Notes: a model not told the origin generated them from the letters alone. Positions 1 to 11,605 are shown, counted from the first letter of the stretch. The stretch: 64,000 bases of DNA from Dipteronia dyeriana (GCA_032871835.1 CM065300.1:70133192-70197191); one strand, 5' to 3'. Numbers and translations: made by a program.

Positions 1-875
1 CATCTCTGGCTTGGTATTCATCCAGGACTTGGTTGACAACTACCTGTGAATCGCTAAATATCTCGATTTCATCGGCTCCGAGAGCTATGCAGACTCTAAG
101 TCCAGCTAGTAGCGCCTCGTACTCGGTTTGATTATTGGTTGCTTTAAAGTCAAACCTCATGGCACATTCGTAATCATCTCCTTCTGGAGTGCATACTACG
201 ATCCCTGCCCCGCTGCTGTGAGTGTTTAAAGAGCCATCAACATATAATTTCCATAGGAAATTTTTACTCAACAACTTTTTTGCTTCCAGGTTCGGTTCTG
301 TGAACTCTGCTATAAAATCTACCACTGCTCGCCCTTTGAGAGATGTCCTGGGGACGTAGTGGATATCGAATTCACTTAGCTCGATTGCCCATTTGGTTAG
401 TCTTTCTGAAATCTCTGGCTTCTGTAAAATTTGCTTCAATGGGCAGTCAGTGAGAACCTGGATTGTATGAGCCTGAAAGTATGGCCTTAGCTTCCTTGCC
501 GCTGAAACCAATGCTAGGGCCATTTTTTCTGCCTGTGAATACCTGGTCTCGACTGGTAAAAGTGTCTTGCTGGTATAATACACTGGCTTCTGTTCTGACC
601 AGGACTGAGCTTGCTGCTAGTTCTATAATTGATAAGTATAAATGGAGTATCTCTCCTATTTATGGTTTCGAAAGGATGAAAGCCTGCCCTAGGTACTCTT
701 TGATTTTTAAGAATGTCTGATTGCATTCTTCATTTCATTCGAGTCTTTTTCCTTTTCTAATTACTCTGAAAAAGGGCGTGCATCTGTCTGTGGCCTTTGA
801 GATGAATCTACCCAAGGAAGCTAAACATCCTGTTAAGCACTGTACTTCTTTTAGTGTCCTTGGAATGGTCATTTT
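1..875 (-). pseudogene. gypsy RNase H and archaeal-type RNase H (running off the left edge)
   Basis: Minus-strand codons match the RNase H and second, archaeal-type RNase H of the plus-strand copy (58330-59330), including a YVDGSS-like start near 245 and the IFSDSQVVVNQV stretch near 20-65. No long open frame remains, so it is broken by stops. The window edge cuts the second RNase H before its end. Confidence 0.7.
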
Positions 876-1883
876 CTACAGGGCTTGGATCTTTTCAGAT
901 TTGACTTCGATTCCCCATTGGTGAACTTGGAAACCCAGGAACCTTCCTAAAGGAACTCCGAATAAACACTTGTTCGGATTCATCTTCATTTGATTTATTC
1001 TCAAAACATCAAATGTCTCCCGCAGGTCTGAAGTATGCTTGTCTGTGAAGATGCTCTTGGTCAGCATGTCATCAATGTATACTTCCATGTTTCTTCCTAT
1101 TTGCCATGCAAAGATTCTGTTTACCAGCATTTGATATGTTGCCCCTGTAATTTTTAATCCGAAGGGCATTACTGTGTAACAGAACAAGCCCTGATCGGTT
1201 GTGAATGCTGTTTTTTCTTCGTCAGCCTTGTTCATCCGGATTTGGTTATATCTCGAGTAGGCGTCCATGAAAATGAGCAATTCGTGGCCTGATGTAGTAT
1301 CCACCAGCTGGTCTATCCTTGGAAGTGGAAAACTATCTTTTGGGCATGTTTTTTTCAAATCTGTGAAATCTACGCACATCCTCCATTGTCCATTTTTCTT
1401 TTGGACGAGGACTACATTAGCTACCCATTGAGGGTAGTTGATCTCCCTAATCGACTCTACAACGAGTAACTTCTCCACATCCTGTTTGATTGCCTGACTT
1501 CTCTCGAGATTGAATGACATTCTCTTTTGTATCACTGGTTTTACATTCGGGTCTACCGCGAGATGATGAGATATTATTTGGGCGTCTATCCCGACCATGT
1601 CTTCATGACTCCAGGCGAACACATCCTTGTATTCTTTAAGCAAATCAGTGAGGCTTTGTTTGACTTTTCCTTCCAAATTAGCCCCGATCTTGATCTTCTT
1701 ATCTGGTTCATCTTCTATCAAGATAATTTCTTCGACCGGTTCATTTTTGGACTCCTTCGACTCTTCCCTTGGATCAAATTCGAATGACAGTGACTCTTTG
1801 TTCTGACTCGACTGCGTTATAGTGCATACTTGTTCACCATCATTTTTGTCTTTGTATACTGACAGGTTAGCTCTTCTGGCCAT
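876..1883 (-). pseudogene. gypsy reverse transcriptase (long open piece)
   Basis: A 335-codon open frame with the RT core: FPLPRIDQLVD, FMDAYSRYNQI, MPFGLKITGATYQ and the catalytic box VYIDDML near 1080, with both aspartates present. It ends at a TAG near 876 in ...KIQAL*, where the plus-strand copy has CAG. The RT segment is the best-kept part of this element, but the frame is cut off from its RNase H. Confidence 0.85.
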
Positions 1884-1900
1884 CTCTTGGGACCGCTTGA

Positions 1901-2404
1901 CTACACCAATCCCTTGACTACACTGACCCCCTGTTCGGTCGGGAATTTGATCATCAATGCATAAGTGGCTGTTACGACCTTAGTTTTATTTAAGAATCGC
2001 CGACCTAACAATGCATTATACGGCCAATTGTCTAAGTCTACCACCACGAAGTCGAGCAATACAGTTCTCTGACAAGGTGCCACTCCAATCTTTACAGGTA
2101 GCTTTACCGTTCCGAGTGACCTGACCTCAATTCCTCTGAATCTTCTGAATCCTCTGAGTAGAGTATGGAAAGGTTGTAGATCATTTCGGTCCAACCTGAG
2201 TTGATCGTAGACAGCTACATTGAGAATGTCTGTCGAACTTCCATTATCTATCAGGATTCTCCTGACTTCCCGGTGACCGATCCGGGTGTTTATGACCAGG
2301 GCGTCATTTGGGCGAACATCGACCCCATGTGAGTCAGCTTCTGTGAATATTATTGGGTCCCATCCTTCCTTTACCCTCTTCGGGTCTGGCTCAACCGAGT
2401 TCAT
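1901..2404 (-). pseudogene. gypsy aspartic protease region
   Basis: A 167-codon frame carrying RRILIDNGSSTDILN (near 2260), the Tat-type form of the retropepsin active site (D-N-G-S-S). It would cleave the Gag-Pol polyprotein. The frame ends at a stop near 1901, where the plus-strand copy reads straight on (VKGSQEIAQRA), so this copy has a local indel and stop between protease and RT. Confidence 0.8.
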
Positions 2405-2452
2405 GTCAAAGTTCTGTCTTGCCTCTACTGCTTTTCTGATTTCCTACATTCG

Positions 2453-4216
2453 TTATCGCTTACTTCTCCCAATGGATGGACCTCCAAAGATTGTTTGTAT
2501 TACTTCATTGGCATCTAGGCTGGCCCTTTGTTTTTGACTAGGGCTGTGATCGGCCCTGATCTCTTTCTTTGTCTCTGACTTCTCATCCCTTTTCAAGATT
2601 ACATCCTGAAGGTGTCCCTCCCGAATGAGGGTTTCTATGTAATCTCTAAGCTGGTAACATTTGGAAGTCTCATGACCGGTTTCCTTATGGAATCTACAGT
2701 ATTTAGTTGTATCTCGTCGAGCAAACTGAGACTGTCGACGTGGCTCTTTCACCAGATTTTTCTCTTCCAGTATGGCCAGGATTTCCTTCTGTTTTTTCCT
2801 AAGAGGGGTGTAGTTGGCGTATCTACCTCGGAATTTCTCTGTGGTTTGTTCGGCATTACGATGTTCCTCATCCTTGCTTTTTTCTTTGTTGTTTCCTTTC
2901 TATTTTCCCTTTTGGTTCTGTACCTTGGACTCGGCGTCCTTTTTGGGTTTTCCTCCATGCATGTAACATCCTCTCGTAGCTAACTCTTTTTCTTCGGCTA
3001 GTGCATATCCTCCCGCCATGTCTATCATATTTGAATATCTGGTTAGACGGGCTCTTCTTAGGTTAAAAGATAGTCGTTCATTCTGTAGATTGTTGATGAA
3101 TGCATCAATTATCGCTTCCTCATTTGCACTGCCGATTTCTGATACCGTTTGGCCGAATCTTCCCAGGTATTTCTTCAATGACTCATCTTTTTCTTGTTTT
3201 ATCTGAGAAAAATAAGCCACTGATTTTTTCCTGTGAATGTTGCTCATAAATTGTCTAGAGAAACTCCTGCTTAGTTAACTGAAGCTTTCGATACTCGCTG
3301 AGGGAAATCTCTCGAACCATCTTGAGCCCGTGTCTTCTAGAGTTTGTGGAAAGTGGAGGCATAGTAAGGGATCGTTGTGGGCATACTGGGCCATAGCACT
3401 TTTATAGCGTTTGACGTGTTCTTTAGGGTCTGCATCCTTCTTGAACTGCTCCACGTGCGGCATCCTGAATCTTTCTTGGAATGAAGTCTGCAAGATGTCC
3501 CTAGTGAATGGACTGTCGGAATCTTCGTCAGATAAGTCGTTGTACCCATAACGTCTGACCAGTTCGTCCATTTGATGCCTATTGTTTTCGACTTCTCGAG
3601 TTAGTCTTTGAATTACGACATCTCTATCTCCCTTCGGATTTCCATAATGGTTAAACCGCATGGTGATTGGCATTCCTCTCTCTGGTTCTTCGCTTTGATG
3701 TCGAGTCTCACGGGTTGATTCTTACAGACGTATGGTTATGTGATGACGCTTGCGATGGTGCCGATCGTTATCTTCTGATGACGATTGATCCCTGTGTAGG
3801 TCATGTTTACTGTGTCTTGCACGGGCTATCTGATCATGGTTCTGCTTCTGGCGTGGTTGTTCCTTTTCGGGTGTTTCACGTCCAGCCTGATTAATTGGAG
3901 CAGAGTTCCTTTCGGCTTTCGGTGCATTTAGTTCTGGCCTCACTACAACCGAACGAAGCCTTGTAGGTGGGAGGTTAGGAGGTTGCGCTTCTTTTGTAAC
4001 CAGTAGATCAACTCCTTCCTTTGCTACGTCTGCCACCAAATGTTGCAGTGCCTCACGGAAGCATCGTGTTAGGTCTTCGTTGGTCAGAGGGATTTGTTGA
4101 ATCCCTGCCAGGGATGTTGGTTGGTTGGATACGGTGAGATCTTGTGAACTACTGCTAATATGGACATTATTTAGAGATTTTTGAACATCCCCAAGACTGT
4201 TTCTGCTTCCCGCCAT
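2453..4216 (-). pseudogene. gag of the minus-strand gypsy element (broken)
   Basis: The frame opens at ATG 4216 (MAGSRNSLGDVQKS...), 46 bases inside the LTR. An N-terminal polar region is followed by a retrotransposon gag domain (SRWFERFPSASIESFS at its end near 3275; SNIHRKKSVAYFSQIKQ near 3247) and a basic region, then a CCHC-like segment (KYCRFHKETGHETSKCYQL near 2690). A TAA stop at about 3722-3724 interrupts the N-terminal region, and the frame shifts again near 3260 and 2750. Gag would form the particle that packages the element's RNA. The equivalent gag in the plus-strand copy starts at 55026 and has its own, different stops. Confidence 0.8.
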
Positions 4217-4262
4217 TACTTTTAATTAAATCGGAGGTTCACCCCCTCCTTCTAGCACCAAT

Positions 4263-5145
4263 TGTTGACGTCAATTTCTGGATGTATGAGAAAAAGTCAA
4301 CAAGATTGGATTTTAGCTGAGATTTCAAAGAGAAAGAGAAGGAGAAAGTAATCAGACGTAAGTTTTACATGGTAAAACTCTGATGACCAGAGAAACATCC
4401 ACGGGTAGCTGAATAATCAACCAAGCCAAAATCCACTACTGAAAAGATTTACAACTCTCGATCTCTCTTTTTCTCTCTGTATTTTTCTATGTTTTCTATA
4501 TCTATTTTTGTGACGAGATTATGGGTCTATTTATATGTTCATAGAACCCTAATCTTTTATGTACAAGTAACAAAAGATCTTTGTATTTAATTATGATTGG
4601 TTACTTGTTTGAAGTAGCCTGTCTTCTTTCCTATTTCGGAGACTTGTATTGAGATCGAATGGGACTCTAGTGATGTAGTCCAGTTAGGACTTATTTCCTT
4701 ATAAAAGCGTAGTCTTTTTGAAGAAATAAAATTGTTGCCGAATTTGGAACCTTTTCTGTTTGGTATTCTATTCTTGGAACTCTTCTTTGATATGGATATC
4801 TTCACGTATATTAACGACTCTTGACTCGTGTGAGTTACGCGCTGGGCTTCTTTATTCGGTTTTCTTCGTATTTGTCCCAAGTAGAACATGATATTAGCTG
4901 GACCTAAATGACGTCATCTAATCCCGAGTAGAACATGTGCTAACCCTGAGCATCGTTAACTGACCCCGAGTAGTATACGACGTTAGTTGACCCCGAGTAG
5001 GTTTTGTTCAATACTTGTTTATTCAGGCTTCTCTTCTTTGGTGAAGTCTTGCAGGATACTTTCTGAATGCTTATTCGGATGTCCACCTGACAATTCTATC
5101 CTTTTTGTCAACGACGTGTACGTCTAATAAAATTTATACATGACA
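4263..5145 (-). repeat. 5' LTR of the minus-strand gypsy element
   Basis: On the minus strand it begins TGTCATGTATAA and ends ...GTCAACA, giving TG...CA ends and 883 bp. The next bases inward (4262 downward) read ATTGGTGCTAGAAGGAGG, a primer-binding-site-like stretch starting TGG two bases after the LTR; I did not assign the tRNA. Several GACCCCGAGTAG/ACTCGGG-like short motifs recur inside it (4920-5000). Confidence 0.85.
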
Positions 5146-5150
5146 CACAT

Positions 5151-5816
5151 CATATGTCTCCAGATTCTTCATCTTTTGCTTCTATGTCTCCTTCATTTTC
5201 TATTCCTGTTATGACTGCTGATGGCACTCCTATGCCTTTAGCAGGTGTTGGCTCTATTGTTACTCATCACTTGTCACTCCCTAATGTTTATCATATTATG
5301 AAACTCACATTAAATCTTGCTTCTGTTGGTCAGTTATGTGATTCTGGTAATTTAGTCACATTTTCCTCTTCTTCTTGTTATGTACAAGATCTGCTGTCTC
5401 AGAAGCTGATTGGGACAGGCCGTAGGAAATGAGGACTATATGTTTTGGATGAGTTAAAAGTGCCAGTTGCTGCTACTACTAGTGTTGATTTGTCTTCTTT
5501 TCATTTGAGTCATTCTTCTTCTAGTTTTTATTTATGGCATTCTCGCCTTGGTCATGTTCCGTCTTCTCGTTTGAGATATTTAGCATCCACAAGGGCTTTA
5601 GGAAATTTACAAACTCACGATATTTTTTATTGTAGTGGATGTAAACTGGTAAAATTTTCAGCTTTACCTTTTAATCGTAGTGTTTCTATTTCTTCTTCTC
5701 CATTTGATTTGATTCATTCTGATGTATGGGGACCTTCTTCTGTTCCCACTAAAGGAGGGTCTCGGTATTATGTTTCTTTTATTGATGATTATATCGTTAT
5801 TGTTGGATTTATTTAA
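5151..5816 (+). pseudogene. copia protease C-terminus and GAG-pre-integrase / start of integrase
   Basis: Frame HMSPDSSSFASMSPSFS leads to LPNVYHIMKLTLNLASVGQL, the usual copia protease-to-integrase linker. A TGA at 5430 (GRRK*GLYVLDE) interrupts it, probably a changed GGA. After that come the zinc-finger part (LWHSRLGHVPSSRL, C-x2-C near 5635) and the first integrase block with IHSDVWGP, which carries the first catalytic aspartate. The frame is lost after DDY near 5795. Confidence 0.8.
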
Positions 5817-6480
5817 TGAAACATCGTTCTTAATTCTTTGAGAAATACACAACCTTTCAAGCTCTTATCAAAACTCAACATTCTACTGTTATCAAATGTT
5901 TTAGGTGTGATTTGGGTGGGGAATACACTTCTAATAAATTTTATGAGTTGCTTGCCTTAGATGGTACTATTCACCAAACTTCATGTATATATACTTCTGA
6001 GCAAAATGGTGTTGTTGAAAGAAAACATAGACATATTGTTGAATCTGATCGATCTCTTTTATTATTTGCTTCTGGTCCTAGTGTGTTTTGGGGTGAAGCT
6101 GTTCTGACTACTGTAACTTTGATTAATACAATTCCATCTTCTCATAGTTCAGGTATTTCTCCTTTAGAAAAATTGTATAGGTATGCCCCAGATTATTCTT
6201 TATTTAGAGTTTTTGGTTGTACTCGTTTCGTTCTTCGTCCTCATGCAGAACGCAGCAAGCTGTCCTCTTGATCTGCTATTTGTGTCTTTCTTGGTTATGG
6301 TGAAGGTCAAAAGAGGTATCGATGTTTTGATCCGATTACTCATAAACTTTATGTCTCGTCATGTTGTTTTTCTTGAACATATACCTTTCTTTTCTATTCC
6401 ATCCACTACTCATAGCTTGACTAGATCTGATCTTATTCGTATTGATCCTTTTTCTGAGGATTCTGATAGTTTTTCATCTT
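5817..6480 (+). pseudogene. copia integrase core and C-terminal region (frameshifted)
   Basis: RCDLGGEYTSNKFYELL (near 5905-5950) holds the second catalytic aspartate and NGVVERKHRHIVE (near 6004) the glutamate, so all three DDE residues of the integrase can be seen across frames. The frame shifts again near 6271 and ends with a TAG near 6481 in the linker before RT. Confidence 0.75.
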
Positions 6481-8187
6481 AGGTTCCTAGTTCTGCAGGT
6501 ATTGAAAATCTCTCTGTCCCTCAAGCTCCGTCTGAGATTGTGGATCCACCTCTACGTCAATCCATACGCATTCGTAAGTCTACAAAGTTACCAGATTTTG
6601 CTTATTCTTGTTATTCTTCATCTTTTACTTCATTTTTAGCTTCTATTCATTGTCTATCTGAGCCTTCTTCCTATAAAGAGGCAATTCTAGATCCACATTG
6701 GCAGAAAGCTATGGATGAGGAACTTTCTGCTTTACATAAGACAGGTACTTGGGATTTAGTTCCTCTACCTCCTGGTAAAAGTGTTGTTTGTTATCGCTGG
6801 GTGTATAAGATCAAGACTAATTTCAATGGATCTATTGAACTATACAAAGCTAGGTTGGTTGCAAAAGGGTATTCTCAACTGTATGGTATGGATTATGAGG
6901 AGACTTTTGCTCCTGTTGCAAAAATGACTACTATTCGTACTCTTATTGTTGTAGCTTCAGTCCGACAATGGGGTATCTCTCAACTTGATGTTAAAAATGT
7001 CTTATTAAATGGAGATCTTCAAGAAGAAGTTTATATGGATCCCCCTCCTGGTGTTTCACATGGTTCTGGGTATGTTTGCAAGCTCAAGAAGGTGTTATAT
7101 GGTCTCAAACAAGCACCTCGTGCTTGGTTTGAGAAATTTTCTATAGTGATTTTTTCTCTTGGATTTGCTTCTTGTAGTCATGATTATGTTCTCTTTGTTA
7201 AGTGCACTGATGCAGGTCGTATCATTCTTTCTTTATATGTTGATGACATGATTATTACTGGTGATGATGTTTATGGTTTTTCAGTTTTGAAGACAAAGTT
7301 AGCTAGACAATTTGAAATGAAGGATTTGGGTTCTCTACGATATTTCTTGGGTATTGAGGTAGCCTACTCGCCTAGAGGTTATCTTCTTTCTCAGTCAAAA
7401 TATGTTGCAGATATTCTTGAGCGGGCTAGACTTACTGATAATAAGACTATTGATACTCCCATTGAGGTTAACGCAAAGTATTCTTCTTCAGATGGTATAT
7501 CTTTGTCAGATCCTACTTTATACCGTACTATTGTTGGGAGCTTGGTTTATCTCACTATTACTCATCCAGATATTACATATGTTGTTCATATTGTTAGTCA
7601 GTTTGTTGCTTCTCCCACTACAATTCATTGGGCAGCTGTTTTTCGTATTTTACGGTATCTTCGAGGCACAACCTTTCAGAGTCTTCTACTTTCATCCACC
7701 TCTTCCTTGGAGCTGCGTGCATACTCTGATGCTGGTCATGGAAGTGATCTCACAGATCGCAAGTCTGTTACTGGTTTCTGTATCTTTTTGGGTGATTCTC
7801 TTATTTCTTGGAAGAGCAAGAACAATCTATTGTTTCTCAGTCTTCAACCGAAGCGGAATATCGTGCTATGGCATCTACTACCAAAGAGATGTTTGTTTAC
7901 GTTGGTTACTTACAGATATGGGAGTTCTTCTTTCTCATTCCACTCATATGTATTATGACAACAAGAGTGCTATTCAGATTGCTCACAACTCGGTTTTTCA
8001 CGAACGAACCAAGTACATTGAGATCGATTGTCACCTTACACGTCATCATCTCAAGCATGGCACCATCACTTTGCCTTTTGTTTCTTCTTCATCGCAAATT
8101 GCAGATTTCTTTACCAAGTCGCATTCTACTTCACCTTTTCGTTTTCTAGTTGGCAAACTCTCAATGCTTCTTACAGTCGCATCGTGA
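6481..8187 (+). pseudogene. copia reverse transcriptase and RNase H
   Basis: The RT runs from about 6660 (KEAILDPHWQKAMDEEL) through LDVKNVLLNGDLQEEVYM and the catalytic YVDDMIITG near 7240. RNase H follows (AYSDAGHGSDLTDRKSVTG near 7720). A frameshift near 7820-7850 moves SQSSTEAEYRAMAS into another frame, and the C-terminal IADFFTKS is in a third near 8100. The product would copy the element's RNA into DNA; this copy cannot make it whole. Confidence 0.85.
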
Positions 8188-8200
8188 GTTTGAGAGGGGG

Positions 8201-8429
8201 TGTTAGAATTATGTTATATTTCCTATTTTTGTTAGGATTATATTTCTAGTAATATTTCCTAATTATGATATTTTTCCTGTTTCTAGCTATATTAGAATTA
8301 CTACTCCCATTAGAAGTTAGATTAATCTTTTATTACATTGTCTATATAAACTTTCTAATTTGTAATATACAATCATTATGTTTTATCAATAAAAAACCCT
8401 TATTTCTCTTCTTTTTAGATTGTTTAACA
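8201..8429 (+). repeat. copia 3' LTR (229 bp)
   Basis: It starts TGTTAGAATTATG right after the purine run GAGAGGGGG and ends ...GTTTAACA, so the ends TGTTA/TAACA form a short inverted repeat. It has a TATA-like CTATATAAAC near 8340 and an AATAAA near 8388, in the order expected for U3-R-U5. The matching 5' LTR is outside the window. Confidence 0.75.
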
Positions 8430-8484
8430 ATAACAATCTTACAAACAAAGATACATAGTAATTTTTATCAAATTAATATAACAA

Positions 8485-8800
8485 TTTTTGCATACTTCGG
8501 TAGTGGATATGTCTTGTCATCTATGTAGTTGAGTTGCCATAGCCTGTTCCTTGCTCTTTGCTCCTTGGTGTCTAAGCCTACCTAGAATAATGGGTAGCTT
8601 TTTATTTCTCCTCATAGCCATTCTGCTTGTCTTTATATATATATATATGTGAATTGTTTGGGTAAGATCAAAAGCCAAAATGCATTTTAAAAAAATTGTT
8701 ATGAAAAATTATATCAATTTTATTGGTATTAGACACCTAAAAGTTTTGTCTTCCATTGATGATATCAAAACAATCATTAAAAAGTCAATTAAGGTTACTC
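8485..8800 (+). repeat. Direct repeat, copy 1 (~310 bp)
   Basis: From GCATACTTCGGTAGTGG to AAAAAGTCAAT this segment is repeated, with about 80-90% identity by eye, at 9190-9505. Shared landmarks include TCTAAGCCTACCTA, GAATTGTTTGGGTAAGATC and TTGATGATATCAAAACAATC. No open frame or recognisable element ends were seen. Unknown non-coding repeat. Confidence 0.7.
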
Positions 8801-9189
8801 TTTTTATACATTGAACTCCTATTTAATTGAATGCGAATGAAATGTCACTCTTTATATATAAGTTTTCTTTCGGTATTCTTCCTATTAAATATATTTAATA
8901 TATGATTAAAAGGATATTTGGCTATTAATTAGTTATAATAATTAATTTTTATATTCAATATCTTTAAATTAAACCCTCCATTTCTCAACCCATCATTTTC
9001 TATTCATTTTCTATAAATTTAAATTGTCCACAGAAGAATAACAATTTTTATTTTCCATACATCGAAATATTGAATAATCTAAATTCAAATATACAATTGA
9101 CCAAAGATTTTCCAAATATCTTATAAAATTACTAGACAAACCCAAATTGTTTTACAAAGTAGACAACATATCAAATTACTACAAGAAAA

Positions 9190-9505
9190 TTTGCACACCT
9201 CGGTGGTGGATAGGCCTTGTCATCTATGAAGTTGAGAGTTGCCATAATCTGTTCGTTGCTCCTTACTCCTTGGAGTCTAAGCCTACCTATAATAATGGGT
9301 ACCATTTTGTTTCTCCACATAGTCATCCTGTTTATCTTCATATATAGGAATTGTTTGGGTAAGATCAAAAACCAAAATACACTTAAAAAAAATTATTAGT
9401 GAAAAATTATATTAATTTTATTGGTATTGGACACCCAAAAATTAGTATTGAATACCTAAAAGTTACGCCTTCAATTGATGATATCAAAACAATCATTAAA
9501 AAATC
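9190..9505 (+). repeat. Direct repeat, copy 2 (~310 bp)
   Basis: Second copy of the segment at 8485-8800, spaced about 700 bp from it. It holds an extra ~20-bp piece near 9440 (ATTAGTATTGAATACC) that looks like a local slippage duplication. The short open frames here are chance reads of the repeat. Confidence 0.7.
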
Positions 9506-9646
9506 AATATTACTAATATATATAATTATATAGATTAATGCATTTAAATATAAAGTTCTCTCACGACGACACGTGACGCTGTGGGGGTCAGTTTTAATAT
9601 ATCATACTATTTGTATATATATATATATATATGCTTTAGATAATAA

Positions 9647-10129
9647 GAGTGTTTGGTATGACTTTTCAAATAGAGTTTCTAGAGTAGATATTTGTATAGT
9701 AGAACTTCTAATGAGTAGAGCTTTAAAAAAAAAGTGTTTAGTTGTGTAAAATACAAAAATGGTGTTGATAACATATTTTTAAACATAGCTTTTGGTTGTA
9801 TGAATTACAAAAAGGGTATTGACAAATTATTTATAATGAAAGAGTTGTATGATGAAATATTTAAAATTTATAAAGGGTAGTTAAGACAATTCATATGTTT
9901 TAAAAAAGATTTTTAGAGAAGCCCAAATTATTTATAATGAAAGAGTTGTATTATATTTTGGGCTTCTCCAAGTAGATATAAAATGGTTTTTATAAAGGGT
10001 AATTGAGACAATTCATATATCAAAAAAGTTGTTTTGAGTTTTGCCAAACAACTAAGAAAAACTTCAAAAATAGCTTCTAGCATTAAAAAGACGCTTTTGA
10101 TCATTACAAAAGTCATACCAAACACGCAC
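9647..10129. mobile_element. Tourist-like MITE (483 bp)
   Basis: Terminal inverted repeats: left GAGTGTTTGGTATGACTTTT (9647), right, as reverse complement, GTGCGTGTTTGGTATGACTT (ending 10129). A TAA triplet flanks both sides (9644-9646 and 10130-10132), the target duplication of PIF/Harbinger elements. Inside, a block of about 95 bp (GAAAGAGTTGTAT ... AAGACAATTCATAT) occurs twice. No coding capacity. Confidence 0.75.
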
Positions 10130-10132
10130 TAA

Positions 10133-10442
10133 ATGTTTCTACCTTGCATTGATTGAGACAATAATTATTTTCTTTTATAGTATTTTTTTTTTAGTTATTA
10201 ACATGTGTCTTAGGGCACAAGTTAACACAACTCTAAAAAATAGTCTAAGGCGTTGATCGGAGATGGGAGATCCTCTAGATTTCTGGATCTCCATTGTTGT
10301 CTGAAACAATAGAGATCTAGATCTCCATTGCTCTAATGTTTTTTTTTTTAATTGTTATTATATGTTAGTAAATAAAAAGACTAAAATAACCCTAATTCAG
10401 TACGATTGACTAACCTTTGATTAACGGAAAGACTATAGGGAT
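10133..10442. other. Gene-free spacer with a short hairpin
   Basis: No gene seen. At about 10292-10322, GATCTCCATTGTT and AACAATAGAGATC can pair around a 5-base loop, with one mismatch. Otherwise AT-rich. Confidence 0.5.
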
Positions 10443-11324
10443 TGTCATATGTGAATTTTATCGTATGTACACGTCATCAACAAAGAGGATAAATTGCCAA
10501 ATGGACATCCGAATAGGCATTCAGAAAATATCCTACAAGACGTCACCGAAGAAGAGAAAACCCGAACAAGAAGATGTTGAACAAAACCCACTCAGGGTCA
10601 ATCGACGTCATATGTTACTCGGGATCAGTTAGTGACACTCGGGACTAGTTAAATGACATTTCTACTCGGGATCAAATGATGTTACTCGGGACCAGCGGGT
10701 ATTGTCCTTTCTCGGGACAAATATGAAGAAAACTTAATAAAAAGCCCAGCACATAGCTCACACGGATTAAGTCATTAAAATACACGAAGATATCCATATC
10801 AAAAAAGGAATCCCAATGAGAACAGAATACTGAGCAGGAAAAGTTTCCAATCAGGCAATAACTTTATTTCTTTAAAAAGACTACGCTCTTATAAGGAAAT
10901 AAGTCCTAATTTGACTACATTACTAGAGTCTCATTCGATCTTAATACAAGACTCCGAAACAGGAAAGAAGACAGTCTGCATCAAGCAAGTAAATAATCAT
11001 AATTAAATACAAATATCTTATATTACTTGTACAAAGCAGATTATGGTTCTATAAATATATAAATAGACTTATAATCTCGCCAAAAAAGATATAGAAAAAT
11101 CATAGAAAAATACAAAGAGAAGAAAGAGAGATCGAGAATTGTAATATTATAATTTCATATTAGATTTTGGCTTGGTTGATCATTCAACCACCTGTAGACA
11201 TTTCTCCGGTCATCGGAGTTTTACCACGTAAAAAACTCGCGTCTAATTATTTTCTCTTTCTTTTTCTCTTTGAATTTACAGCTGAAATCCAATCATTGTT
11301 GACATCCAGAAATCAACGTCAACA
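10443..11324 (+). mobile_element. Solo LTR of the gypsy family (882 bp)
   Basis: It begins TGTCATATGTGAATTTTATC and ends ...AATCAACGTCAACA, the same ends and length as the LTRs at 4263-5145 and 54098-54978. No primer site, gag or pol follows, so it is a solo LTR left by recombination between two LTRs. Flanks are GGGAT (10438-10442) and GGAAT (11325-11329), a 5-bp target duplication with one changed base. A TATA-like run (TATAAATATATAAATAGAC) lies near 11051-11070. Open frames inside are not coding. Confidence 0.9.
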
Positions 11325-11555
11325 GGAATGTATTTTGAAAAAACAATGATCTGGAGTTACTAATATGGTAAAGACGTTTAAATATATGACATTTCGTCAA
11401 TATGTAGGGACTTCGAACCCATAATAATGGTCTAAAACAAATAAAGTATACATATACATATATGATAATTATATAAAAATATATTTTTATTATATTTTTT
11501 TAGAAAAATAATCTTAAAAACACAAATCAATTTTTAATTTATTTTATTTTGTTGT

Positions 11556-11605
<50 letters not shown>

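Larger units (their letters stand above)
1..5145 (-). mobile_element. Ty3/gypsy (Tat-type) LTR retrotransposon, 5' half, minus strand
   Basis: Read on the minus strand, the order is LTR (5145-4263), primer-binding region, gag, protease, reverse transcriptase, RNase H and an archaeal-type RNase H that runs off the left edge. The second RNase H after the Ty3-type one is the known hallmark of the Tat lineage. Integrase and the 3' LTR must lie left of the window. Every domain is broken by stops or frameshifts, so the copy is dead. Its LTR matches the solo LTR at 10443-11324 and the LTR at 54098-54978 in ends and length (883, 882 and 881 bp). It sits inside a copia element, whose protease codons resume at 5146. 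The five bases next to the LTR, CACAT at 5146-5150, should be the target duplication; the partner is outside the window. Confidence 0.9.
5146..8429 (+). mobile_element. Ty1/copia retrotransposon, 3' part, interrupted by the gypsy element
   Basis: Domains in order on the plus strand: end of protease, GAG-pre-integrase zinc finger, integrase, reverse transcriptase, RNase H, polypurine tract (GAGAGGGGG, 8192-8200) and a 229-bp 3' LTR. That RT follows integrase is diagnostic for copia. The left end starts at codons HHMSPDSS, the residues after the protease active-site motif (DSGAS in the family). The gypsy insertion therefore cut the protease just after its catalytic motif, and gag plus the 5' LTR should lie beyond the left edge. 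Several stops and shifts make the copy inactive. Confidence 0.9.

Noticed and set aside
2286..2983. Plus-strand open frames over the minus-strand gypsy gag and protease
   Set aside because: They are shadows of the minus-strand coding sequence; only the minus strand gives retroelement motifs.
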